Assembly (NCBI RefSeq): GCF_013414345.1
Contig: NZ_CP058670.1
Span: 868,001-932,000 of the forward strand
Direction of reading: 5' to 3'
Length of the DNA stretch: 64,000 bases
Source: Microcella indica
Lineage (GTDB): Bacteria > Actinomycetota > Actinomycetes > Actinomycetales > Microbacteriaceae
Positions 17,287-25,877 of the stretch are shown here, in pieces. The stretch's first letter is position 1. Each line of letters begins with the position of its first letter. The notes beneath the pieces are model-generated. The model was not told where the DNA came from and made no database searches. It saw only the letters and a list, made by a program, of their open reading frames with translations. The position numbers and the translations under genes were made by a program.

Positions 17287-18729
17287 ATGAACGATCTCAT
17301 GACCCTCGGCCAGCGCCTGCGGCACTTCCGCAACGCGGCCGGTCTGACCCTCGATGCGCTCGGCGAGCGCGTGGGCGTTGCGGGCAGCCAGCTCTCCCTC
17401 ATGGAGAACGGTCGTCGAGAGCCGCGGGTGACACTCCTGAGCGCGCTCGCCGAGACTCTCGATGTGACCGTCGCCGACCTGCTCGACGACACCCCTCCGA
17501 CCCCGCGCGCAGCGCTCGAGATCGAACTGGACCGCGCCCAGCGCAGCGCGCACTATGCGGCTCTGGGTCTGCCCATGGTCCGCGCATCCCGCTCGATGCC
17601 GGACGACGTGCTCGAGTCGCTCGTGGGCCTGCATCGGGCGCTCATCGAACGCCAGCGCCAAGCGATCGCCACGCCAGAAGAGGCACGGCGCGCGAACACG
17701 GCTCAGCGGCTGCACATGCGCACGCTCGACAACCATCTGCCGGAGATCGAGGAGCTCGCCGAGCGGATGGTCGCCGAGACCGGCCACCTGAGCGGCGCCC
17801 TCACGCACCGCGAGGTGGGCCTCATGGCGACGCGCCTCGGCTTCGAGCTCGTCTACGTGAACGATCTGCCGCACTCGGCGCGCTCCGTCACCGACCTCGA
17901 GAACGGGCGCATCTACCTGCCGCCGGCGTCGATTCCCGGCGGGCACGGGCTGCGGTCGATGGCTCTGCAGGCGATCGCGCACCGGCTGCTCGAGCACCGC
18001 GTGCCGGCGACCTACGCCGAGTTCCTGCGCCAGCGGCTCGAGATCAACTACTTCGCCGCCGCCTGCCTCATGCCGCGTGAGCAGTCTGTCGCCTTCCTCA
18101 CGCAGGCGAAGGCCGACCGCAACATCGCGGTCGAGGACTTCCGCGACGCCTTCGGCGTCACGCACGAGGCGGCGGCACTGCGCTTCACGAACCTCGCGAC
18201 GACCTACCTCGACCTGTCCTTGCACTTCCTCCGCGTCGGCGATGACGGCGCGGTGTACAAGGCCTACGAGAATGACGGGCTGAGGCTGCCTGTCGACGTC
18301 ACCGGTTCGACGGAAGGGCAGCTCGTGTGCCGCAAGTGGAGTGCGCGCGTGGCCATGACGCGCACGAACCGCACGACCGAGTACTACCAGTACACCGACA
18401 CTCCCGAGGGCACGTTCTGGGAGTCGACGCAGACCGGTACGACGAGCGCGAACGACGAGTTCTCGATCACGGTGGGGGTGCCGTTCGCCGATGCGAAGTG
18501 GTTCCGCGGTCGCGAGACGAGCAACCGCGAGCACTCTACGTGCCCCGACCCGGTGTGCTGCAAGCACCCGCCGAGCGATCTCGCGCAGCGCTGGCGGGGC
18601 AAGGCGTGGACGAGCGCGAAGCTGCACGCGCACATCCTGTCGCCGCTGCCGAGCGGAACCTTCCCCGGCGTGGACGATCAGGAGCTTTACGCGTTCCTCG
18701 ACGAGCACGCGGGCGACGGCGAGAGCTGA
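17287..18729 (+). CDS. RamB-like XRE-family regulator
   Basis: A 480-residue regulator: N-terminal Cro/CI helix-turn-helix (about residues 7-65), a middle IrrE/ImmA-like helical domain (about 150-300; the HExxH-like spot reads HRLLEHR), and a C-terminal domain of the short-chain fatty-acyl regulator type with a cysteine cluster CPDPVCC (419-425). This architecture is that of RamB, which in Corynebacterium represses acetate and glyoxylate genes. Its position opposite pckG suggests control of gluconeogenesis from acetate or fatty acids. ATG 17287 appears leaderless; an in-frame upstream start at 17236 would run through the palindrome. Confidence 0.88.
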   Translation: MNDLMTLGQRLRHFRNAAGLTLDALGERVGVAGSQLSLMENGRREPRVTLLSALAETLDVTVADLLDDTPPTPRAALEIELDRAQRSAHYAALGLPMVRASRSMPDDVLESLVGLHRALIERQRQAIATPEEARRANTAQRLHMRTLDNHLPEIEELAERMVAETGHLSGALTHREVGLMATRLGFELVYVNDLPHSARSVTDLENGRIYLPPASIPGGHGLRSMALQAIAHRLLEHRVPATYAEFLRQRLEINYFAAACLMPREQSVAFLTQAKADRNIAVEDFRDAFGVTHEAAALRFTNLATTYLDLSLHFLRVGDDGAVYKAYENDGLRLPVDVTGSTEGQLVCRKWSARVAMTRTNRTTEYYQYTDTPEGTFWESTQTGTTSANDEFSITVGVPFADAKWFRGRETSNREHSTCPDPVCCKHPPSDLAQRWRGKAWTSAKLHAHILSPLPSGTFPGVDDQELYAFLDEHAGDGES

Positions 18730-18748
18730 CGACGCCCCGGGGGCGAGC

Positions 18749-19939
18749 TCAGGAGGAGATCGGGGGCTGCTTGGGGAGCTTGCGCACCGAGGCCCGGCGT
18801 CGCCGGCGCGACGGCGTCATCGACCGCATCTCCTCCATCTTGCCGAAGCACAGCAGTCGGTCTCCGGCTTCCAGAACCTGCTTCATGCGGGGGTTCGGAA
18901 TGACCGTCGCGCCGCGATTGAGGGTCAGCACCGTGATGTCCTTGTCGAGGATGCCCGACTCACCCAGCGTGCGACCCACGACGTCGGCTCCAGCGTGCAC
19001 GAGAAGCTCGGCCACGCCGTAACCCGTCGACACCGCGAGTCGCTGCCGCACGTCGATGTCGGGGAAGGCGACCTCGTGCGAGATGTAGTCGATGATGGCG
19101 CCCGCGATGTCGAGCTTCGTCGCCGACTCGATGCCCTGCAGCCCTGGGGAGGAGTTGACCTCCATGACGAGCGGCCCGTCGTTGCCCTCGAGCATGTCGA
19201 CGCCCGCGACCCGCAGGCCCATGATCTGGGCGGAGCGCACCGCGGTGCGCACGTACTCGGGGCTCAGGTCGACGGCCTCGACGCTGCCGCCGCGGTGGAC
19301 GTTGGAGCGGAACTCGTCGCCCTCCGCGGTGCGGCGCATCGCCGCGACGACCCGGTCGCCGACGACGAGGGCGCGGATGTCGCGACCGCGGCTCTCGGCG
19401 ATGAACTGCTGGATGAGCACGTTCTGGTTGGTCGAGTGCAGCGTCTCGATGATCGCCTCGGCGACCTTCACCTGGGGGGCGAGGATCACGCCGATGCCCT
19501 GGGTGCCTTCGAGGAGCTTGATGACGACGGGGGCTCCTCCGACGTGCTCGATGGCGGGGCGCACGTCGGCGCGGTTCCGCACGAAGGCCGTCGCGGGCAT
19601 CCCGATGCCGTGGCGGGAGAGCACCTGCGTGGCACGCAGCTTGTCGCGCGCGGTGCTGATGCCGTTCGCGGTGTTGGGCGTGAAGACGTCCATCTGCTCG
19701 AACTGGCGCACGACCGCGGTGCCGAAGTAGGTGATCGAGTTGCCGATGCGCGGCAGCACGGCGTCGTAGGTCGAGAGGGGACGGCCGCGGAACTGCAGGT
19801 CCGGCTCGTCCTGGGAGAGGTCGATGGCGAACCGCAGCGTGTTGAGCACCTTGACGTCGTGCCCGCGCTCGACGGCCGCGGCGCGCAGCCGCTGCGTGGA
19901 GTATGACTTCGGTGCGCGCGACAGGATGCCGAGTTTCAT
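18749..19939 (-). CDS. RimK-type ATP-grasp glutamate ligase fused to RCK_C domain
   Basis: A 396-residue protein. Residues about 1-290 are a RimK ATP-grasp ligase (MKLGILSR start, VIKLLEGTQGIGV nucleotide loop, MEVNSSPGL metal-binding segment), a family that adds glutamates to the C-terminus of ribosomal protein S6 or makes poly-glutamate. Residues about 305-373 form a TrkA/RCK_C domain (DVVGRTL, TVLTLNRG, LEAGDRLLCFG), usually a small-ligand sensor on potassium channels and transporters. The tail is basic. E. coli RimK is 300 residues, so the extra domain suggests ligand control of the ligase. It diverges from a retropepsin-like protease gene, with 24 bases between starts. Confidence 0.87.
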   Translation of the reverse strand: MKLGILSRAPKSYSTQRLRAAAVERGHDVKVLNTLRFAIDLSQDEPDLQFRGRPLSTYDAVLPRIGNSITYFGTAVVRQFEQMDVFTPNTANGISTARDKLRATQVLSRHGIGMPATAFVRNRADVRPAIEHVGGAPVVIKLLEGTQGIGVILAPQVKVAEAIIETLHSTNQNVLIQQFIAESRGRDIRALVVGDRVVAAMRRTAEGDEFRSNVHRGGSVEAVDLSPEYVRTAVRSAQIMGLRVAGVDMLEGNDGPLVMEVNSSPGLQGIESATKLDIAGAIIDYISHEVAFPDIDVRQRLAVSTGYGVAELLVHAGADVVGRTLGESGILDKDITVLTLNRGATVIPNPRMKQVLEAGDRLLCFGKMEEMRSMTPSRRRRRASVRKLPKQPPISS

Positions 19940-19963
19940 GAACTTCCCTGGGATGATGGTCGA

Positions 19964-20440
19964 GTGACGGACAAGGCCCAGTCAAGCATCGTCGCGGGGT
20001 GGCGCGAGTGGGTCAGCCTGCCGGGTGCCGGGGTGCCGTGGATCAAGGCGAAGCTCGATACGGGCGCCCGCAGTTCCTCTGTGCACGCCTACGATGTCAC
20101 GCTCACCGGGGAGGGCGCTTCCGAGCGGGTGAGGTTCCGGCTGCAGCCGTGGCAGGAGTCGCGCGAGGATGCGGTCGTCGTCGAGTGCCCGATCCATGAT
20201 CGTCGCCACGTGCGCTCGTCGTCGGGGCATGTCGAGGAGCGCATCGTCGTCATCATGCGGATCGCCCTGCTGGGCCGCGAGATCGAGACCGAGATGACGC
20301 TGTCGAACCGCGATGAGATGGGGTTCCGGATGCTCATCGGGCGGCAGGCACTGCGTCAGGGCTTCCTCGTGGACCCCGCCAAGTCGTTCCTCGGCGGCCG
20401 TGCCCCGCGCGAGATCCGCCGCCGCAACCGCGACCGCTGA
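19964..20440 (+). CDS. retropepsin-like protease, RimB/DUF785 family
   Basis: A 158-residue protein of the COG4067 family, annotated in many genomes as ATP-dependent zinc protease. The KLDTGARSSS motif (Asp32-Thr-Gly-Ala) resembles the active-site DTGA of aspartic retropepsins, and the MGFRMLIGRQAL stretch near the end is characteristic. It is paired divergently with a RimK-type ligase; in known systems such genes trim or work beside glutamylated proteins. GTG 19964 is the first start in frame. A basic tail (RRRNRDR) ends the protein. The chemistry is inferred. Confidence 0.8.
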   Translation: MTDKAQSSIVAGWREWVSLPGAGVPWIKAKLDTGARSSSVHAYDVTLTGEGASERVRFRLQPWQESREDAVVVECPIHDRRHVRSSSGHVEERIVVIMRIALLGREIETEMTLSNRDEMGFRMLIGRQALRQGFLVDPAKSFLGGRAPREIRRRNRDR

Positions 20441-20501
20441 CCGCGCTCGCAGCGCCAGCGGCCGCGTAGCAATACGGACAGCCAAGAAGGAATCGGCACA
20501 G

Positions 20502-20574
20502 CGCCCCCGACAGGAATCGAACCTGCGACCTTCAGTACCGGAAACTGGCGCTCTATCCCCTGAGCTACGGAGGC
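20502..20574 (-). tRNA. tRNA-Arg (CCG)
   Basis: Read on the minus strand, a full cloverleaf of 73 bases: acceptor arms GCCTCCG and CGGGGGC, D arm GCTC...GAGC, anticodon loop TTCCGGT giving anticodon CCG (reads CGG, Arg), T arm GCAGG-TTCGATT-CCTGT and discriminator G. The outer pair of the anticodon stem (27-43) is a C-A mismatch; the other four pairs are sound. CCA is not encoded. It lies about 2.7 kb before argS. Confidence 0.95.
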
Positions 20575-20616
20575 GGGATGCGTCGATCCTACCGGCTTCC
20601 GTGCCAGCATGTGCGC

Positions 20617-21468
20617 ATGACGATCCCGGTGAGCGGCTCTGACCACCGCGCGGTGGGCTGCTCGTTGCGCGCGTCGGTGGGGGAGCCGACGAGCATCGTT
20701 CTGGCGGTCGCGGTGGCCCGATCGCCGGGTCTGCGGGTGGTCGAGTCGCTCTCGGTCGAGGTCGATGGCCGCCCCGTGGAGCTGCGTGAGCTGGAGGGTC
20801 GCGCGGGCACGCGCTGGCATCGGGCGACGGTGCCGGCCGGCGAGCTGGAGGTGCGGTACGGGGCGGAGGTGGAGGGTCGTGCGACTCCGGCGGTGGTCGT
20901 GGAGCGGGATCTGGTGGAGGACGTTCGGCCGAGCCGCTACGTGCAATCCGATCTGCTGCCCGGTGCTCTGATGGACGCGGAGGAGGTGGCGGCGTTGGGA
21001 GCGCTGGACCCGGCTGCGCGCATCGCTGCGGCGCGCGCGATGGTGGGCGAGCTGCTCGACTATTCGCTGGGGTCGTCCGCGGCGACGGATGGTCTGCCGG
21101 AGGTTCTCGCGACGGGCAAGGGCGTGTGTCGTGATTTCGCGCACCTGATGGCCGGTCTGCTGCGGGCGACGGATCTGCCGGCGCGGCTCGTCTCGGTCTA
21201 TGCGCCGGAGCTGTCTCCTATGGATTTTCATGCGGTCGTCGAGGTCGCGATCGAGGGTCGGTGGTGGGTTGTCGATGCGACGGGGCTCGCGCCCCGCGAG
21301 GGCATGCTGCGCATCGCGACGGGTCGCGATGCGGCGGACACGGCGTTTCTGGCGAACGACGGCTCGGCGCTCATGCTGCGGGGATTAAGTGTGCGAGCCG
21401 CCGGGGCGTGGGGTGACGCCGTGCAGCCGACGGTCGACGACCCGCACGCGCTGGTCGCGCTCGGCTGA
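20617..21468 (+). CDS. transglutaminase-like cysteine protease-fold protein
   Basis: A 283-residue protein with an N-terminal beta domain and a C-terminal transglutaminase-core domain. The catalytic triad is visible: Cys in GVCRDF, His in DFHAVVE and Asp in VVDATG. Such bacterial proteins act on peptides or serve as inactive scaffolds; no signal peptide is seen, so it is likely cytoplasmic. An in-frame ATG at 20578 sits inside the upstream tRNA flank, so ATG 20617 is chosen. Its codons end in G or T more often than those of its neighbours. A small hairpin follows the stop. Confidence 0.82.
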   Translation: MTIPVSGSDHRAVGCSLRASVGEPTSIVLAVAVARSPGLRVVESLSVEVDGRPVELRELEGRAGTRWHRATVPAGELEVRYGAEVEGRATPAVVVERDLVEDVRPSRYVQSDLLPGALMDAEEVAALGALDPAARIAAARAMVGELLDYSLGSSAATDGLPEVLATGKGVCRDFAHLMAGLLRATDLPARLVSVYAPELSPMDFHAVVEVAIEGRWWVVDATGLAPREGMLRIATGRDAADTAFLANDGSALMLRGLSVRAAGAWGDAVQPTVDDPHALVALG

Positions 21469-21475
21469 GCTGTCG

Positions 21476-21496
21476 CCCCGCTGAGGTCGAGCGGGG
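21476..21496 (+). terminator. GC-rich hairpin after the transglutaminase gene
   Basis: CCCCGCT and AGCGGGG pair perfectly (7 bp) around a 7-base loop starting eight bases after the stop codon. There is no T-tract, so it may be a Rho-assisted or weak terminator or a 3' end stabiliser. Confidence 0.35.
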
Positions 21497-21576
21497 AGGA
21501 GGGTCGTCGGGACCTTGGTCCTCATTCTGGGTCGGGCTCTTGCGGCGGGCTCTTCCCGGTGACAGCGTAAGCATTC

Positions 21577-23190
21577 GTGTTCGAGCAGGAGATCGCCCCG
21601 TTGTTCGGTTCGCTCGCGCTGTCGGCGATCGCGGCGGCTCTGCCGCTACTTTTGCTGTTCGTGCTCCTCGGCGCCCTCAAGGTGCGCGCGCCCTTCGCGG
21701 CTCTCGCGGCGCTCGCCCTGTCGATCGTGCTGGCTGTCGTGGCGTGGCGCATGCCGCCCGTGCAGGCGCTGAGCGCGGCGGCCGAGGGCGTGTTCTACGG
21801 GCTCTTCCCGATCCTGTGGATCCTGGTGAATGCGCTCTGGATCTACCGGCTGACCGTGGTGACGCCCTGGTTCGAGGTGTTCAGCCGCACGATCCGCTCG
21901 GTGAGCGACGACCTGCGCATCCTCTCGATCCTCATCGCGTTCTGCTTCGGTGCGCTCCTGGAATCTTTGGCGGGCTTCGGCGCACCGGTGGCCATCTCGG
22001 CGGCGATGCTGCTCGCGGCGGGCATGGCACCGCTCAAGGCGGCACTCGTATCCCTGCTCGCGAACACGGCGCCGGTCGCCTTCGGGGCGCTCGCGGCGCC
22101 CGTCATCGCTCTCGCGGGCGTCACGGGCCTGCCGCTCGCCGACATCGCAGCGATGACGGGCCGTCAGACGCCGTTCATCGCGGTTCTCGTACCGCTCATC
22201 CTCGTGTTCCTCGTGGATGGCCGACGCGGGATTCGTCAGACCTGGCCGGTCGCTCTCGTGGCGGGCCTCGTGTTCGGGGCCGCGCAGTTCGTGACCGCGA
22301 ACTTCTTCGCGGTCGAGTTGACCGACGTCGTCGCGGCGGTGCTCACGATCATTGCCGTGCTCCTGATGCTGCGCGTGTGGCAGCCCGTCGAACTCGTCGG
22401 CATGAACGGGGCGGTGGAGGTCGGCGCGGTCGCGATCGAGCGGCCCCCGGCGCGCGAGGTGCTCATGGCGGTCGCGCCGTACGCGGTCGTGATCGGCGTG
22501 TTCTCGCTGGTTCAGGTTCCGGTCATCGCGCAGTGGCTCGCGGAGATCGGCACCGTCGCCTTCGCCTGGCCCGGGCTCGACGTCGTGACAGCAGCCGGCG
22601 AGCCGGCGAGCGCGCAGACGATGCACCTCGACACGCTGCGCGCCACTGGCACGCTGCTGCTGCTCTCGGGCCTGATCACGGTGGGGCTCTACCGCCTGGC
22701 GCCTCGCACGGCGCTGCGCGCGTACGGTGCGACGCTGCATCAGCTGCGGTGGACGATCGTGACGGTCACGGCGGTGCTCGGGCTGTCCTTCGTCATGAAT
22801 CTCTCCGGCCAGGCGACGTCGATCGGGGTGGCGCTGGCGTCTGCCGGCGGCTTCTTCGTGGTGCTGTCGCCGATCATCGGCTGGATCGGTGTGGCTCTGA
22901 CGGGCTCGGACACGTCGTCGAACGTGCTGTTCGGCCCGGTGCAGGTCGCCGCGGCCGAGCAGGTGGGGCTGCCGCCGGTGCTCATGGCGGCCGCGAACTC
23001 CTCGGCGGGTGTTCTGGGCAAGATGCTCTCGGTGCAGAATCTGGCGGTCGGTGCGGCGGCCGTCGGTCAGCCCGGCTCGGAGGGTGCCCTGCTGCGCAAG
23101 CTCCTGCCGTGGAGCCTGGGGCTGCTCGCGCTCATCACGGTGCTCATCGTGCTGCAGTCGACGCCCGTGCTCGGCTGGATGGTGCCCTGA
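21577..23190 (+). CDS. L-lactate permease family transporter
   Basis: A 537-residue integral membrane protein with about 13 helices. The LESLAGFGAPVAIS signature near residue 130 and the normal family length identify the LctP/LldP lactate-glycolate:proton symporters, which import L-lactate, D-lactate or glycolate across the cytoplasmic membrane. No lactate dehydrogenase gene or GntR-type regulator is next to it. GTG 21577 has no good ribosome-binding site. Composition resembles the preceding transglutaminase gene. Confidence 0.9.
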   Translation: MFEQEIAPLFGSLALSAIAAALPLLLLFVLLGALKVRAPFAALAALALSIVLAVVAWRMPPVQALSAAAEGVFYGLFPILWILVNALWIYRLTVVTPWFEVFSRTIRSVSDDLRILSILIAFCFGALLESLAGFGAPVAISAAMLLAAGMAPLKAALVSLLANTAPVAFGALAAPVIALAGVTGLPLADIAAMTGRQTPFIAVLVPLILVFLVDGRRGIRQTWPVALVAGLVFGAAQFVTANFFAVELTDVVAAVLTIIAVLLMLRVWQPVELVGMNGAVEVGAVAIERPPAREVLMAVAPYAVVIGVFSLVQVPVIAQWLAEIGTVAFAWPGLDVVTAAGEPASAQTMHLDTLRATGTLLLLSGLITVGLYRLAPRTALRAYGATLHQLRWTIVTVTAVLGLSFVMNLSGQATSIGVALASAGGFFVVLSPIIGWIGVALTGSDTSSNVLFGPVQVAAAEQVGLPPVLMAAANSSAGVLGKMLSVQNLAVGAAAVGQPGSEGALLRKLLPWSLGLLALITVLIVLQSTPVLGWMVP

Positions 23191-23219
23191 GCAGCGCGAT
23201 GGGCGCGTCGCCCGCCCGA

Positions 23220-23225
23220 TAGGAT
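23220..23225 (+). promoter_or_regulatory. -10 element of argS
   Basis: TAGGAT followed by eight bases and the GTG at 23234, giving a leader of at most one or two bases. No ribosome-binding site precedes this GTG. Confidence 0.4.
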
Positions 23226-23233
23226 CGGCAGTC

Positions 23234-24901
23234 GTGAATCCCGCCGACCTCGCCTCCGCTCTGCTCGCCGTCGTCCAGGGCGCGGTCGAGCGACGAGACG
23301 CCGGTCAGGCGACCTCGCTCACGGTCGACGACATCGCTCTGGAGCGCCCGCGCAATCGCGATCACGGCGACTGGGCGACCTCGATCGCTCTCAAGTGGGC
23401 GAAACGACTCGGGATGCCCCCGCGCGCGTTCGCCGAGGAGCTCGAGCCGGGCATCCTCGCGATCGAGGGCGTCGCCGCTGTCGAGATCGCCGGCCCCGGG
23501 TTCCTCAACATCCGCCTGGAGGCGGGTGCCGCCGGTGAGCTCGCGCGGGCCATCGTCGAGCAGGGAGAGGCCTACGGCCGCAACGACGCGCTCGCGGGCG
23601 AGGTCATCAACCTCGAGTTCGTATCGGCGAACCCGACGGGGCCGCTCCACATCGGCCACACCCGCTGGGCGGCCCTCGGCGACTCGCTCCGTCGCGTGCT
23701 CGCCGCGGCGGGCGCCGCCGTGACGAGCGAGTTCTACATCAACGACGCGGGAGCGCAGATCGACACCTTCGGCGAGTCGGTGCTCGCCGCGGCGCTCGGC
23801 GAGCCGGCGCCGGAGGGCGCATACCCCGGCACCTACATCGCCGAGCTCGGAGCCCGTGCTCTCGTGGAGCGCCCCGATCTGGGCGACCTGCCGCGCGCGG
23901 AGGCGATCCTCGTCGCGCGCGAGCTCGCCTACGCGTGGCAGCTGGCCGAGATCCAGTCGTCGCTCGAGCTCTTCAACGTGCACTTCGACGTGTGGTTCAG
24001 CGAGCGGACTCTGCACGCTCCCGACCCGGCATCCGGTGCGAGCCCCATCGACGAGGCCGTCGACCGCCTGCGGGTGCAGGGGCACGTCTTCGACGAGGAC
24101 GACGCGATCTGGGTGCGCACGACCGACTTCGGCGACGACAAGGATCGCGTGATCCGGCGGGGCAACGGCGTCTACACCTACTTCGCCGCCGACGCCGCCT
24201 ACTACCTGTCGAAGCGCGATCGCGGCTTCGGCCTCACGATCTACCTGCTGGGCGCCGACCACCACGGCTACGTGCACCGCCTCAAGGCGCTCGCGGGCGC
24301 GGCGGGTGACGACCCCGAGCGCGACATCGAGGTGCTCATCGGGCAGCTCGTGAGCATCAACGGCGCACGGCTGTCGAAGCGTGCGGGCAACATCATCGAG
24401 CTCGACGACCTGCGGGAGTGGCTGGGTACGGATGCTCTGCGCTACTCGCTCGGGCGCTACCCGGCCGACTCCCCGCTCACGCTGGACCCCGAGCTGCTGC
24501 GCAAGCGCACGAACGACAACCCCGTGTTCTACGTGCAGTACGCGCACGCCCGCACCCACCAGGTCGCCCGCAACGCGGCGGCAGCGGGGGTCGACGCCGC
24601 GAGCTTCGATGCGAGCCTGCTCACCCACGAGACGGAGAGCATTCTGCTCGGAGCGCTCGCCGAGTTTCCGCGCATCGTCGCGCAGGCCGCGTCGCTACGC
24701 GAACCGCACCGCGTCGCGCGGTACCTCGAGGAGCTCGCCGCGGCCTTCCACCGCTGGTACGACTCGTGCCGCGTGACGCCGCAGGGCGATCACCCCGTCG
24801 AGGCCGTGCACGGCACGCGGCTCGTCCTGAGCGATGCGACCGGCCAGGTGCTGCGCAACGGCCTGACCCTGCTGGGCGTCTCCGCCCCGGAGAGGATGTA
24901 A
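23234..24901 (+). CDS. argS: arginyl-tRNA synthetase
   Basis: Charges tRNA-Arg with arginine using ATP. A 555-residue class I synthetase: N-terminal additional domain, Rossmann catalytic domain with the HIGH motif in PLHIGHTRW (about residue 140), a KMSKS-like loop RLSKRAGN (about residue 380), and a C-terminal DALR anticodon-binding helical domain. The frame is open far upstream over the lactate permease gene, but homology begins at VNPADLASALL, so GTG 23234 is used. It heads the conserved actinobacterial run argS, LmeA-like gene, lysA, hom, thrC, thrB, rho. Confidence 0.97.
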   Translation: MNPADLASALLAVVQGAVERRDAGQATSLTVDDIALERPRNRDHGDWATSIALKWAKRLGMPPRAFAEELEPGILAIEGVAAVEIAGPGFLNIRLEAGAAGELARAIVEQGEAYGRNDALAGEVINLEFVSANPTGPLHIGHTRWAALGDSLRRVLAAAGAAVTSEFYINDAGAQIDTFGESVLAAALGEPAPEGAYPGTYIAELGARALVERPDLGDLPRAEAILVARELAYAWQLAEIQSSLELFNVHFDVWFSERTLHAPDPASGASPIDEAVDRLRVQGHVFDEDDAIWVRTTDFGDDKDRVIRRGNGVYTYFAADAAYYLSKRDRGFGLTIYLLGADHHGYVHRLKALAGAAGDDPERDIEVLIGQLVSINGARLSKRAGNIIELDDLREWLGTDALRYSLGRYPADSPLTLDPELLRKRTNDNPVFYVQYAHARTHQVARNAAAAGVDAASFDASLLTHETESILLGALAEFPRIVAQAASLREPHRVARYLEELAAAFHRWYDSCRVTPQGDHPVEAVHGTRLVLSDATGQVLRNGLTLLGVSAPERM

Positions 24902-24903
24902 CC

Positions 24904-25767
24904 GTGAGCGACCCGGCGAGGGAGCAGCAGCACGGGCAGCAGGAGCTCGTGGAGCAGGAGCCCGCGGCGCAGGAGCAGTCCGCGGGCGAGACCTCGCCGC
25001 ACGATCGCCGCCGACGGCGGCGCATCCTCATCGCAGTCGCGGTCGTCCTCGCGCTCCTCGGCGCCCTCGTCGTCGCGGCCGTCGTGGGCGAGTCCATCGC
25101 GCGCCAGCAGGGCACGCTGCTCATCGCGACGGAGGTGCGGGAGGCCTTCGATCTCGAGGAGGACCACCCGGTCGAGGTGGGGTTCGTCGGGTTCTCGGTG
25201 CTCGCGCAACTGGCCGGCGGTGAGCTCGACGGCGTCACGGTCGACGTGCCCGGCCTCCCGGTGGGGGAGCTGCGCGGCGATCTCGAGATCATCGCATCGG
25301 GGGTGCCGCTCGACCTCGAGCAGCCCACCGAGAAGCTCCAGGCCGTCTACCGCGTCGCGGAGGGCGACCTCGCGGGGCTCTCCGGCTTCCTCGCCGGCAC
25401 TGTCGTCAACGACATCGCGCTCGACGACCGCCTGATCAGATTCGGCACCGGGTTCGAGATCTTCGGTGCGAGCTTCGACCTCGCGATCGGCGTCGAGCCC
25501 TCCGTCGACGAGGGCCGCCTCGCGTTCACGCCGCGCAGCATCGACTTCAACGGCCAGAGCATCGACGTCGAGGCGCTGCGCTCGCAGTTCGGAGCCATCG
25601 TGGACCCGCTCCTCGACTCCCGTGACTTCTGCGTCGCCGAGCTTCTGCCCGCCGCACTGACCCTCACGTCGGTGCAGGTGGGCGACGAGCAGCTCGTCAT
25701 CGTGCTCGCGGCCGAGGAGACCGCTCTGGGCGGCCCGGGGTTCGCCGAGCTCGGCTCCTGCGGCTGA
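24904..25767 (+). CDS. DUF2993/LmeA-like membrane-anchored protein
   Basis: A 287-residue protein two bases after argS. The Gln/Glu-rich N-terminus (about 1-35) is cytoplasmic, one transmembrane helix (about 40-62) follows, and the rest is an extracytoplasmic DUF2993 domain. In mycobacteria the DUF2993 protein LmeA binds phospholipid and helps lipomannan elongation in the periplasm. A similar envelope-lipid role is possible here but is not shown. GTG 24904 directly follows the argS stop, so the two are cotranscribed. This gene between argS and lysA is common in related actinobacteria. Confidence 0.85.
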   Translation: MSDPAREQQHGQQELVEQEPAAQEQSAGETSPHDRRRRRRILIAVAVVLALLGALVVAAVVGESIARQQGTLLIATEVREAFDLEEDHPVEVGFVGFSVLAQLAGGELDGVTVDVPGLPVGELRGDLEIIASGVPLDLEQPTEKLQAVYRVAEGDLAGLSGFLAGTVVNDIALDDRLIRFGTGFEIFGASFDLAIGVEPSVDEGRLAFTPRSIDFNGQSIDVEALRSQFGAIVDPLLDSRDFCVAELLPAALTLTSVQVGDEQLVIVLAAEETALGGPGFAELGSCG

Positions 25768-25796
25768 CGTGCGGGCCGCGCCCGGTGCGACGCGGC

Positions 25797-25873
25797 TAGA
25801 CTGGCGGCGGCTTCAGGGACCAAGCCGGGTTCGCTCGCCTCACAACACATGCAGATTTCCCCCGTGAGGTGTT
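25797..25873 (+). promoter_or_regulatory. promoter and structured leader of lysA
   Basis: A TAGACT -10-like element (25797-25802) is followed by a hairpin CGGCTT/AAGCCG (25808-25827, 8-base loop). Then CCTCAC (25838-25843) can pair with GTGAGG (25864-25869), which contains the putative ribosome-binding site of lysA, while AACAC (25844-25848) can pair with GTGTT (25869-25873) as a competing fold. It is too short for a lysine riboswitch. The layout would allow translational control, but no structure was computed. Confidence 0.4.
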
Positions 25874-25877
25874 TACC

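Noticed and set aside
21510-21521. GGACC-TT-GGTCC palindrome upstream of the lactate permease gene
   Set aside because: Could be an operator, but LldR/GntR sites have the reverse order (GT...AC), the repeat is short, and no regulator gene is nearby. Too weak to list.
25797-25877. Lysine riboswitch upstream of lysA
   Set aside because: The gap has about 100 bases; the lysine riboswitch needs about 170 and a five-way junction. Only small hairpins are present.
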